Assembly (NCBI GenBank): GCA_031549485.1
Contig: JAVBPR010000019.1
Location: forward strand, 1 to 54,999
Reading direction: 5' to 3'
Length of the DNA stretch: 54,999 nt
Origin: JAVBPR01 sp031549485
GTDB taxonomy: Bacteria; Bacillota; Clostridia; Oscillospirales; Feifaniaceae
The notes under the pieces: generated by a model
What the model was told of the DNA's origin: nothing
The model's database searches: none
The model's input: the letters and a program-made list of their open reading frames with translations, nothing else
Shown here: in pieces, positions 41,406 to 48,549 of the stretch
Layout of the letters: each line of letters starts with the position of its first letter
Position numbering within the stretch: the stretch's first letter is position 1
Made by a program: the position numbers and the translations under genes

Positions 41406-42401
41406 CTACCCTCTAAGAATAAAATTCCAGCCGTCGGCGCACATCTCGTCGATGCCGAAGCGCGCTTTAAAACCGAGCTTTTCTTTTGCCTTGTCACAAC
41501 CCGCAAAGCAGGTGGCGGCGTCGCCCGGACGGCGCGCGGCAAATTTGAACGGGATTTCTTTTCCGCTCGCCTTTTCGAAAGCCGAAACAAGCTCGAGAAC
41601 GCTTGTGCCTTTGCCTGTTCCGAGGTTGATCGCGTCGAAGCCTTTATTCTCGGCGGCATAGCGAACTGCCGCGAGATGCCCTTCGGCGAGATCAGAAACA
41701 TGGATATAATCGCGGACTCCGGTGCCGTCGATGGTATCGTAGTCGTTGCCGAAGATAGTGAGCTCCGGAATCTCGCCGGTCGCGACCTTTGAAATAATCG
41801 GGAAAAGATTGTTCGGAATATCTTTCGGGCTTTCACCGATAAGTCCGCTTTTGTCGGCGCCGATGGGATTAAAATATCTAAGCGAAATCGCCGAAAAATC
41901 GGGATTTGCGGCGCAAATTCCCTCGAGCATCTCCTCGACCGTGACCTTGGTCTGGCCGTAGGGGTTTATCGCCTCGCGCCGCATATTTTCGGTAAGCGGA
42001 GACATATTTCGGTTGCCGTAAACGGTGGCGGAAGAGGAAAAAACAAAGGTTTCGCAGCTGTGTTTTGCCATCGCTTTCAGCAGATTTATCGTGCCGGTAA
42101 TATTGTTGTGGTAATAAAGCAAAGGGTATTTGACCGATTCGCCGACCGCCTTTAGCGCGGCAAAATGAATTACCGCCTCCGGCTTTTGCTCCGCAAAGAC
42201 CTTTTCGAGGTCGGCGGGATTTAGCAAATCGCCTTCATATGCGGGGAAATCCGCGCCGGTGATTTTCTCGATTTTTCCGAGAACCGACGGGGAAGAATTT
42301 GAATAATTATCGATAATAATAGGGATATGACCTTCTTTTAGAAGCGAAACGCAGGTGTGGCTCCCGATAAAGCCCGCGCCGCCCGTAACAAGAATTTTCA
42401 T
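41406..42401 (-). CDS. galE: UDP-glucose 4-epimerase
   Basis: GalE interconverts UDP-glucose and UDP-galactose (often also the N-acetyl forms), supplying surface polysaccharide. The 331 residues carry the NAD-binding GGAGFIGSHTCVSLL (about residues 7-21), the catalytic serine region FSSSATVYG (about 121-129) and the Y-x-x-x-K pair in NPYGQTKVTVEEML (about 145-158). NLGTGKGTSVLELVSAFEKA and RRPGDAATCFAGCDKA are typical C-terminal segments. The start has AAAGGAGA upstream. It is convergent with gltX. Confidence 0.95.
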   Translation of the reverse strand: MKILVTGGAGFIGSHTCVSLLKEGHIPIIIDNYSNSSPSVLGKIEKITGADFPAYEGDLLNPADLEKVFAEQKPEAVIHFAALKAVGESVKYPLLYYHNNITGTINLLKAMAKHSCETFVFSSSATVYGNRNMSPLTENMRREAINPYGQTKVTVEEMLEGICAANPDFSAISLRYFNPIGADKSGLIGESPKDIPNNLFPIISKVATGEIPELTIFGNDYDTIDGTGVRDYIHVSDLAEGHLAAVRYAAENKGFDAINLGTGKGTSVLELVSAFEKASGKEIPFKFAARRPGDAATCFAGCDKAKEKLGFKARFGIDEMCADGWNFILRG

Positions 42402-42510
42402 AAACTTATCTCCTTTCGATTACAAAATTAATTTTATAATAAAGCGCCGCAATATGCAAACGCTACTTGAAAAAGAAAAATAAAAAGAATAGAATTTTGC
42501 GGTAGGTCTT

Positions 42511-42530
42511 CCGCGCAAAATTTTGCGCGG
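42511..42530. promoter_or_regulatory. Hairpin in the divergent galE / lipoprotein spacer
   Basis: A perfect 20-bp palindrome, CCGCGCAAAATTTTGCGCGG, lies in the spacer about 50 bases before the lipoprotein ATG. It could be an operator or an RNA hairpin in the leader. Confidence 0.45.
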
Positions 42531-42582
42531 CGGCTTTCATGACATTATATTGTGAGGTTTTCATGTACAGAAGGGGATTTTT

Positions 42583-43200
42583 ATGAAGAAATTTGCTGTT
42601 TCCGCCGCGGTATTTGCTTTTTTGCCGCTCATGATTTTATTTTTTCTTTCTTCCTGCGGGGCGCAGGGGAGCGACACTGTTTCGCCGCCCGGAAAGATGG
42701 ATTTTAAGGACAAAAAGGACTATACAGCCGAAAACATTTTCGCGCTTTTTGAGGAAGAACACGGCAGCCTCGCGACCGGAATTATCGAGAATATTTCAAA
42801 CGGCGAATTTGACGATAACGCGATAATGGCGGTTGTTATGCGAATTTTGCCCGATAATACCGGGACAAAAGAACAGGCATCCGCCCTTGCTTTGAAGTAT
42901 TTCGGGAAAACCCCGAAAAGTTTTGAAACCGCATCGAGCACGATAGAGGATGGCAAGCTCGTTTTTACGCCGTTTATCCCGACCTCGATAAATTATTATC
43001 CGATTTTAAAGGGCGCGCCTGTTTTTGAGGGCGACGGCAGCGTAACGGCGACATTTAATGTGTATTCAAACGCGGATGATATAAAGGATTTTGATAAAAT
43101 TACCGCCTCGCCCGACCTTGTGGTGAAGATTAATTTCACGGTTAAAACGGATGGGGAAGATAGTTACCCGGTTTTTCACTCGGGCGAAATAGTTGGATAA
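42583..43200 (+). CDS. Putative lipoprotein of unknown function
   Basis: This 205-residue protein starts behind AGAAGGGGATT. The signal (basic KK, hydrophobic about 5-22) ends in the lipobox LSSC, lipidated at about Cys25. The mature part is soluble, with two beta-rich halves (AENIFALFEEEHGSLATGII; FTPFIPTSINYYPILKGAPV; SVTATFNVYSNADDIKDF), and has no recognised motif. It is a candidate extracytoplasmic protein of unknown role. A family D element and a strong terminator hairpin follow the stop. Confidence 0.7.
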   Translation: MKKFAVSAAVFAFLPLMILFFLSSCGAQGSDTVSPPGKMDFKDKKDYTAENIFALFEEEHGSLATGIIENISNGEFDDNAIMAVVMRILPDNTGTKEQASALALKYFGKTPKSFETASSTIEDGKLVFTPFIPTSINYYPILKGAPVFEGDGSVTATFNVYSNADDIKDFDKITASPDLVVKINFTVKTDGEDSYPVFHSGEIVG

Positions 43201-43204
43201 TCGA

Positions 43205-43266
43205 TAATTTACAATTGATAATTGACAATTTAGGAAAACACCTCTCCGGAAGGAGAGGTGTTTTTT
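43205..43266 (+). terminator. Family D element with a strong terminator hairpin
   Basis: TTTACAA/TTGATAA/TTGACAA units (about 43208-43230) are followed by the stem AAAACACCTCTCC (43235-43247) / GGAGAGGTGTTTT (43252-43264) and a T-run. Confidence 0.87.
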
Positions 43267-43297
43267 GATTAAAAAATTCGAATTGCGCCATAATCGG

Positions 43298-43369
43298 CCG
43301 CGGAACACGCCGCATACGCGGCTACGGCGGCCGCCGCCGTAAGGCGAGCGAAGCTCGCCTGTTCCGCGG
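43298..43369 (-). repeat. Family C cloverleaf, AGGCGAGC subtype
   Basis: Outer stem CCGCGGAAC (43298-43306) with GTTCCGCGG (43361-43369). Arm 3 is GCCGC/GCGGC, arm 2 is TACGGCGG/CCGCCGTA and arm 1 is AGGCGAGC/GCTCGCCT. It stands apart from families A and B. Confidence 0.88.
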
Positions 43370-43390
43370 AAGAGCGCAAAAGGTTCGATT

Positions 43391-43558
43391 TTAGTGCGCT
43401 ATATACAGTGATATTTCTCCGCACTTAGGGCACAAAGCTACTTTGATTTCGTCCGGTTTTGCTGCTACGGCTTTTTCGATTTTAGGCGTCCCGTATGTAT
43501 TGATTAAAATCTTATAATTCTCTTCCATTTGGGTTTGGCAGTGTTTACATATTCTCAT
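43391..43558 (-). CDS. Small zinc-ribbon protein
   Basis: This 55-residue product is read from the ATG at 43558, behind AAGGAGAGCTCT. It begins MRICKHCQTQMEENYKILIN and carries two C-x-x-C pairs (CKHC at 4-7, CPKCGE near residue 43), a typical zinc ribbon. It ends SLYIAH. Too short for automatic calling, but the strong ribosome binding site and cysteine spacing support it. No function is known; such ribbons are often nucleic-acid or protein-binding modules. It is convergent with the lipoprotein gene, and the cloverleaf lies between them. Confidence 0.7.
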   Translation of the reverse strand: MRICKHCQTQMEENYKILINTYGTPKIEKAVAAKPDEIKVALCPKCGEISLYIAH

Positions 43559-43693
43559 AGAGCTCTCCTTTGCTTATAAATTTTGCCTCAGCTTTCTCGC
43601 TGCGGGCTGTCATTGACAAAATTGCGGCGGCTGCTTTCTTTTATCGCTATTCATAAAATTATTAATAGCTCTGCTTCGGGCTATTTTTGCTCT

Positions 43694-43882
43694 TTAGCTT
43701 TGAGCATCATCTTTCTTGGTTTTTAGAAAGACTAAGATAATGCCGGCGATGCCGATTAATAAACCCAGAAAACTCCAGGGGGCTTTGCTACTGTAGGTAA
43801 TATAGAGGTTTAGGCAGTTTTCTGCGAGAATTAAAAGTGTGCCAAATAAAATTAAAGCGATACCTTGCAACTGCTTTTTCAT
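43694..43882 (-). CDS. Small two-helix membrane protein
   Basis: A 62-residue product is read from the ATG at 43882, with GGAGGTTATCTA upstream; the frame is open to 43954 but the extra part has no ribosome binding site. Two hydrophobic helices (about residues 7-28 and 38-55) are followed by a charged tail KTKKDDAQS. I do not recognise a family. The gene is on the same strand as the zinc-ribbon gene and about 135 bases upstream of it, so the two may be co-transcribed. Confidence 0.65.
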   Translation of the reverse strand: MKKQLQGIALILFGTLLILAENCLNLYITYSSKAPWSFLGLLIGIAGIILVFLKTKKDDAQS

Positions 43883-44051
43883 TAGATAACCTCCTGTCAA
43901 AAATATTGATATAAATATAACAATATTATATCGCCCGATGGTAAAAAATTCCATGAGGGTAACAATCTTTTACGGGAAGCGGGCGAAATAAAGTATAAAT
44001 TTGCCTGGTCTCGGCGATATTAACCTTATATTTAATTATGAGGTGAAGACA

Positions 44052-45959
44052 GTGGCGGAAAAAACCGGGAGAAACAGGCTAAAAAATGAAAAATCACCGT
44101 ATCTAAAACAGCACGCGGGCAATCCTGTCGACTGGTACCCGTGGGGAGAGGAAGCATTTTTAAAGGCGAAAGCGGAAAACAAACCGATATTCCTTTCTAT
44201 CGGATATTCCGCCTGTCATTGGTGCCATGTGATGAACGACGAGAGCTTTGAAGACGAGGGCACGGCGGAATTTCTTAACGAGAATTTCGTGTCGGTCAAG
44301 GTGGACAGGGAAGAGCGCCCCGACATCGACAGCATATATATGAATGCCTGCCAGATGATGACCGGTAGCGGCGGGTGGCCTCTTTCCGCGTTTTTGACGC
44401 CGGATAAAAAGCCTTTTTTCTGCGGAACGTATTTTCCTCGGGAAAGCGGATACGGCCTTCCCGCTTTTCGCGATTTGCTGAGAAACATCGTCGCTCTTTG
44501 GGAACAGCGGCAGGACGAGGTCGTTGCCGAGGCGGATTCGGCGGTAAAAGAACTGAACAGAAAAGTGCCGAAAAGCGGCGTTGTAAAAGAGGATTTCCCC
44601 GAGAAGACCTATCTTTCGCTGCTTCAAAGTTTTGACAGCGAAAACGGCGGATTTATGTCCGCGCCCAAATTCCCGACGCCGCATAAGCTGTTGTTTTTGA
44701 TAAAATACGGGACGCTTAAAGATGAGCCGAAAGCCCTGTGGATGGCGGAAAAGACGCTGATTTCGATGTACCGCGGCGGAATTTACGATCAAGTCGGTTT
44801 CGGCTTTTGCAGATACAGCACTGACGCGATGTTTTTAGTTCCGCATTTTGAGAAAATGCTGTACGACAACGCGCTTCTTGCCTATACCTATACCGAGGCG
44901 TATTCCGCGACAAAGAAGCCGATTTTTAAGAAAGCGGCAGAGGATACGATAACTTATCTTTTGCGCGATATGCAAAATTCGGACGGCGCGTTTTACACCT
45001 CGGAAGACGCGGACAGCGCGGGCGGCGAGGGGAGGTATTATCTCTTTACAAAAGCAGAAGTTGCCGAAGTTTTGGGCGAAAACTGCGACGCGTTTTGCAA
45101 AGCATACGGGATAACCGATAAGGGGAATTTCGAAGGGGCAAACATTCTCTCGCTTCAGGACAGCGAACTTTATCACAAATTTGAAAGCGAGCTTTCCGAG
45201 CTGTTTGCTTACCGCGAGAGCAGGGAAAGACCGTTTCGCGACGAAAAGGTTCTTGTTTCGAATACCGGGCTCGCGATTGCCGCGCTTGCCTATGCCGGCA
45301 GGGTTTTCGACAGCGAGCGGTATATCGATAACGCAAAAAAAGCCGCCGCCGCGGTGCTTGCAACGCCCGACCTGCGCTTTGCCGACGATTATTCCTGCTT
45401 TATTTTCGGGCTTATCGAGCTTTATATGGCGACGGTCGACGAGGTTTATCTCAAAGACGCCGAGCTTTTCATGGACGAATTTCTGGAGTTTTTCTATGCC
45501 GGCGGCGCGTTTCATATAAGCGGCAGGGATGAAGCGACCGAAATAGCGCGCCCGAGTGAGATTTTCGATTCGGATACCCCGTCATATAACTCGCTTTCGG
45601 TTTACAGCCTTTTTCGCCTTGCGCGACTAATTTCAAGGGAGGATTACGTAACGGCGGGAGGCAGAATTCTCGAGAATTTCTCGTCGGTATTTTCGTCGGT
45701 GCCCGACGCTTGCGCCATGAGTGCCCTTTGCGCGCTGCTTCTTTTCGAGGATTCATCCGACCTAACTGTTTTGTCTCCGACAAAGCAAAAAGCGGCCGAT
45801 GTTTTCAAGGCGGCGGATAAAATTTATGCTCCGTTCCCAAATTATTTTTATAAGGAAGAAATCGGAGAAACAAGGGCACTGATTTGCCGAAACAGGTCTT
45901 GCACGACAGTTTCGGAGAGCCTTAAAGAGCTTACGGCGCCGGAAAAAGAAAACAAATAA
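44052..45959 (+). CDS. YyaL-type thioredoxin-domain protein (DUF255, SSP411 family)
   Basis: The chosen start is the GTG at 44052, six bases after GAGGTGA, giving 635 residues; an upstream ATG at 44001 lacks a site. The N-terminal thioredoxin-like domain has GYSACHWCHVM with Cys55-x-x-Cys58. Motifs typical of the family include SPYLKQHAGNPVDWYPWG, VKVDREERPDIDSIYM and TGSGGWPLSAFLTPD. An alpha-toroid (six-hairpin glycosidase-like) domain fills the rest (GGIYDQVGFGFCRYSTDAMF; HFEKMLYDNALL). The biochemical role is not established. It stands alone, with its own terminator. Confidence 0.92.
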   Translation: MAEKTGRNRLKNEKSPYLKQHAGNPVDWYPWGEEAFLKAKAENKPIFLSIGYSACHWCHVMNDESFEDEGTAEFLNENFVSVKVDREERPDIDSIYMNACQMMTGSGGWPLSAFLTPDKKPFFCGTYFPRESGYGLPAFRDLLRNIVALWEQRQDEVVAEADSAVKELNRKVPKSGVVKEDFPEKTYLSLLQSFDSENGGFMSAPKFPTPHKLLFLIKYGTLKDEPKALWMAEKTLISMYRGGIYDQVGFGFCRYSTDAMFLVPHFEKMLYDNALLAYTYTEAYSATKKPIFKKAAEDTITYLLRDMQNSDGAFYTSEDADSAGGEGRYYLFTKAEVAEVLGENCDAFCKAYGITDKGNFEGANILSLQDSELYHKFESELSELFAYRESRERPFRDEKVLVSNTGLAIAALAYAGRVFDSERYIDNAKKAAAAVLATPDLRFADDYSCFIFGLIELYMATVDEVYLKDAELFMDEFLEFFYAGGAFHISGRDEATEIARPSEIFDSDTPSYNSLSVYSLFRLARLISREDYVTAGGRILENFSSVFSSVPDACAMSALCALLLFEDSSDLTVLSPTKQKAADVFKAADKIYAPFPNYFYKEEIGETRALICRNRSCTTVSESLKELTAPEKENK

Positions 45960-45961
45960 AA

Positions 45962-45994
45962 GAAAAACCCGCCTTTTTGGCGGGTTTTTCTTTT
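45962..45994 (+). terminator. Rho-independent terminator after the YyaL gene
   Basis: Stem AAAAACCCGCC (45964-45974) / GGCGGGTTTTT (45979-45989), followed by TCTTTT. Confidence 0.88.
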
Positions 45995-46009
45995 AAAAGG
46001 GAGTATAGA

Positions 46010-46144
46010 ATGAAAAATTCTTGGGGAAATTTTCTTGTCCTATGCACCTATAGTCTAGCAATTCTTTATGAACTCTTGATAGCTAAAAGATTAAAATACT
46101 ATGAATTTTCTGTTAACTTGCAATTTGTCATTATTGTGATATAA
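46010..46144 (+). CDS. Possible small membrane protein overlapping the lexA promoter
   Basis: A 44-codon frame starts at an ATG with AAAAGGGAG upstream and reads MKNSWGNFLVLCTYSLAILY then a short charged part and a hydrophobic end. One membrane helix is likely. It stops at TAA within the lexA -10 region. The ribosome binding site and hydrophobicity are in favour; the AT-rich codon use and overlap with the promoter are against. Treat as tentative. Confidence 0.3.
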   Translation: MKNSWGNFLVLCTYSLAILYELLIAKRLKYYEFSVNLQFVIIVI

Positions 46145-46157
46145 TGAACATATGTTC
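46118..46157 (+). promoter_or_regulatory. lexA promoter with a LexA (SOS) box
   Basis: TTGCAA (46118-46123), a 16-bp spacer and TATAAT (46140-46145) are followed immediately by GAACATATGTTC (46146-46157), a perfect palindrome matching the Gram-positive SOS-box core GAACN4GTTC. LexA bound here would repress its own gene. Confidence 0.88.
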
Positions 46158-46192
46158 GATGAGGTTATTTTGTTGTTTCGGGAGGGTTTTAT

Positions 46193-46792
46193 ATGAAAGG
46201 ACCAAATAAAAAACAGCTTGACATACTCAGTTATATAAAAAAATGCATTGTTGAAAAGGGCTTTCCGCCGTCAATCCGCGAGATTTGCGAGGAGGTCGGG
46301 CTTTTGTCGCCCTCGACAGTCCATAATCATGTGCGGGCGCTTGTCGATCTCGGGTTTTTAGAATATGAAGGCGGCAAAAAACGCGCCTATACTATCGTGG
46401 ATTCCACATCGGCGCCGCGGGCGGAGCCGGTTCCGATTTACGGTAAAGTCGCCGCGGGACAGCCGATTCTCGCCACGCAGGAGGAGCAGGATTTTATTCC
46501 GGTCAGCGCGGCGGTCGTGCGCGGACGCGAGGTTTTTGCGCTTACTGTCAGCGGAGAGAGCATGAAAAATGCCGGCATTTTAGACGGCGACTTCGTCATT
46601 GTAGAGCGGGCTAATACAGCGGAAAACGGCGAAATCGTCGTCGCGCTTATTGACGAAGAGGCCACCGTGAAAAGATTATATAAAGAAAATGGACATATCC
46701 GGCTTCAGCCGGAGAATGATGACTTCGAACCGATTATTGTAAAATCAGCGACCATTGTCGGCAAGGTCATTTCACTTATTAGGAACTATTAA
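46193..46792 (+). CDS. lexA: SOS repressor LexA
   Basis: LexA represses SOS genes and self-cleaves with activated RecA. The 199 residues show a winged helix with PSIREICEEVGLLSPSTVHN (about residues 26-45) as the DNA-reading part. The cleavage site Ala88-Gly89 lies in YGKVAAGQPI. The catalytic dyad is Ser123 in TVSGESMKNAG and Lys160 in EEATVKRLY. Length and order match the Bacillota form (DinR). The start has GGGAGG upstream, and the operator sits just before. A family D element lies about 145 bases downstream. Confidence 0.97.
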   Translation: MKGPNKKQLDILSYIKKCIVEKGFPPSIREICEEVGLLSPSTVHNHVRALVDLGFLEYEGGKKRAYTIVDSTSAPRAEPVPIYGKVAAGQPILATQEEQDFIPVSAAVVRGREVFALTVSGESMKNAGILDGDFVIVERANTAENGEIVVALIDEEATVKRLYKENGHIRLQPENDDFEPIIVKSATIVGKVISLIRNY

Positions 46793-46936
46793 TGTGCGAG
46801 AGCGCGGTTCGCCCGGAAATCTGGCGCGAGGACACGGCGTGGTCGGCGCAAGCCGGACAGCGGGACGCAGCGACAGATTTTTGGAGAAGCGAACAAGCGG
46901 AGCATGATTAATTAATGTGCGGGAGCGACCGCCGGT

Positions 46937-46979
46937 TGTCAATTGACAATTTAGGAAGCCGCCTGCGGCGGCTTTGATT
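46937..46979 (+). repeat. Family D element (short)
   Basis: TGTCAATTGACAATT (46937-46951) then the hairpin AAGCCGCC (46956-46963) / GGCGGCTT (46967-46974). It lies between lexA and the DUF3781 gene. The surrounding 46793-47127 shows only this, a 15-base direct repeat (TTAATGTGCGnGAGCG near 46788 and 46915) and a CTGCGC/GCGCAG hairpin near 47060. Confidence 0.72.
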
Positions 46980-47127
46980 AAATGGATGCGAAGGATTTCG
47001 AGGACAACCCGCCGGCGACGGGCACGCGGAGGAATCGTTGATGCCGCCCACGAGAGCTGCGCGAAGCGCAGAGCAGCAAATTTTCTCCGCAGAAAAAATC
47101 GGCGATACGGGTAAGGAAAAGCAAAAA

Positions 47128-47421
47128 ATGAAGAATGAAAATTCTAAAACATACCAAAACTTTGCGACGGCGGAAGCAATCGAACTTATTAAAAATATTG
47201 ATAAAATTCACACGACCGAGATGGGGCGGGGGCGGATTTCGCGCAATCTTTTCCTTGGCGAATGTGATGCCGTTTTGTGGTGCAAAGAAAAAATTCTCGA
47301 TTCTAAAGAAATTTTTCGAAAAGGCAAGAACTGGTATATAACAACGGGCGAAGCAATTATAACGGTCAATGCCGCAAGCTATACCATTATTACGGCGCAT
47401 AAAATGAAAGCTAAAAAGTAA
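47128..47421 (+). CDS. DUF3781-family protein
   Basis: A 97-residue product is read from the ATG at 47128, with AAGGAAAAG upstream; the upstream frame to 47038 is not needed. Signatures I associate with DUF3781 are KIHTTEMGRGRISRNLFL (about 22-39), DAVLWCKEKILD (about 44-55) and GKNWYITTGEAIITVNAASY then TIITAHK. Members are small proteins of unknown function, often next to transcriptional regulators or transport genes. No such neighbour exists here. The terminator at 47445 follows. Confidence 0.72.
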   Translation: MKNENSKTYQNFATAEAIELIKNIDKIHTTEMGRGRISRNLFLGECDAVLWCKEKILDSKEIFRKGKNWYITTGEAIITVNAASYTIITAHKMKAKK

Positions 47422-47444
47422 AATTTAATATTACGCCTAAACCT

Positions 47445-47473
47445 AAAACCTCTTGATTTGCAAGGGGTTTTCT
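47445..47473 (+). terminator. Rho-independent terminator after the DUF3781 gene
   Basis: Stem AAAACCTCTTG (47445-47455) / CAAGGGGTTTT (47461-47471), one G-T pair, followed by CTTAAAT. Confidence 0.75.
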
Positions 47474-47581
47474 TAAATATGAAAAGCAATGTCATATTAT
47501 GAATTTGAATAAATGACGAAGAATCAATAAGCGATAAGCGGCGGCAAAAATTTTCATTCCCCAATATTTTACTTTATTTGC

Positions 47582-47611
47582 TTGTACAATTTTGTGCTGA
47601 TATAGTACAAT
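47582..47611 (+). promoter_or_regulatory. Promoter upstream of the DUF4829-like gene
   Basis: TTGTAC (47582-47587), an 18-bp spacer and TACAAT (47606-47611). GTACAAT occurs twice in this stretch (47584 and 47605). Confidence 0.45.
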
Positions 47612-47657
47612 ATTTCAGAAGAATAATTAGAAAAGCAAAAAAATTCAGGAGCGGTTT

Positions 47658-48125
47658 ATGAACAAAAAAACATCGACAATAATTTTGGCGGCGGTCTTGA
47701 TTTTAGCGGCGGCAGCGTGTTTTTTCATATTAAAATCTAAAGACGCCGGCGGCTATGACAGCCGGACAAGGCAGTCGCTTGCCGGACTTTCCGCAGAAGA
47801 GGTTTTAAATAAGCATTTTGAATTTCGCAACGAGAAAAACGAGGCAAAAGTGAACGCGACGATGTCCTCAAAATGGGATGGGTTTAAATTCAGCTGGGGC
47901 TTTGACGATTACGAAAAAATCGACGATATCAAAATTGCCGCAGGTGAGGATACCGGCAGCGCGGAGGCAAAAGAGTTTATCGCGACATCTACCTTTAACG
48001 AAGCAAACGGCGGAAAAGCCACTCAGATTTGGATATTTACCCTTATAAAAGAGGGCGAAAGCGGCATTTGGCTTATCGACAGCATGAAATTCGCGCAGGA
48101 AAATTTCGATAACATCACCGCATAA
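47658..48125 (+). CDS. Membrane-anchored protein, DUF4829-like
   Basis: This 155-residue protein starts behind CAGGAGCGG. One N-terminal hydrophobic helix (about residues 7-25, IILAAVLILAAAACFFIL) anchors it; the cysteine at about 21 has no clear lipobox. The exterior part (about 30-155) has SLAGLSAEEVLNKHFEFRNE, KVNATMSSKWDG and WIFTLIKEGESGIWLIDSMK, a pattern like small NTF2-fold DUF4829 proteins of Clostridia. The assignment is weak. Convergent or divergent partners are absent. Confidence 0.55.
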   Translation: MNKKTSTIILAAVLILAAAACFFILKSKDAGGYDSRTRQSLAGLSAEEVLNKHFEFRNEKNEAKVNATMSSKWDGFKFSWGFDDYEKIDDIKIAAGEDTGSAEAKEFIATSTFNEANGGKATQIWIFTLIKEGESGIWLIDSMKFAQENFDNITA

Positions 48126-48186
48126 TCGTCTAAACCGCCACAAAATTGCGGGCGGTAAGCGAAAGTTGCGCGGGGAGGGGCCCCCA

Positions 48187-48408
48187 GAAAATCTACCGTG
48201 AGCAGCAATATGGCGGGATAATTCAACTGGTTAATAACTCGAAAATCTACCGGGAGCAGTAATATAGCGGGATAATTCAACTGATTAACAACTCGAAAAA
48301 TCACCGAAACGGCAACAGAGCGAAATAATTTCACCGGATAAAAAACCCGGAAAATTTCAGAAAACCGGCAAAAAACCGGGGTAAATCCGGGGTAAATCCG
48401 GGGTAAAT
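48187..48408. repeat. Tandem 54-bp repeat (about three units) and three 11-bp repeats
   Basis: GAAAATCTACC-type units start at 48187, 48241, 48295 and 48350 (spacing 54, 54 and 55), the last ones degraded. The 11-bp unit CCGGGGTAAAT occurs three times in 48376-48408. In the minus frame the 54-bp unit reads as an 18-residue peptide repeat (FRVINQLNYPAILLL), but no start or ribosome binding site supports a gene. The gap 48126-48549 holds nothing else except the nifJ promoter. Confidence 0.8.
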
Positions 48409-48482
48409 CCGACGAAAACCGGACAACCTATCCGGCGAAAACCGGGAAAAACAATGTTTTTCCGCTTTTACGGGGTTTGTCC

Positions 48483-48511
48483 TTTACAAGCATTCTATAA
48501 AAATATATAAT
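48483..48511 (+). promoter_or_regulatory. Sigma-A promoter for nifJ
   Basis: TTTACA (48483-48488), a 17-bp spacer and TATAAT (48506-48511), 38 bases before the start codon at 48550. Confidence 0.7.
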
Positions 48512-48549
48512 GGAAGAATAGTAAAAAAATGATTACGGAGGAAATAATT

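Noticed and set aside
48023..48334. Minus-strand frame with an 18-residue repeat (NQLNYPAILLL) over the 54-bp repeats
   Set aside because: No ribosome binding site, overlaps the DUF4829-like gene on the other strand, and the repeat is decaying at the DNA level.
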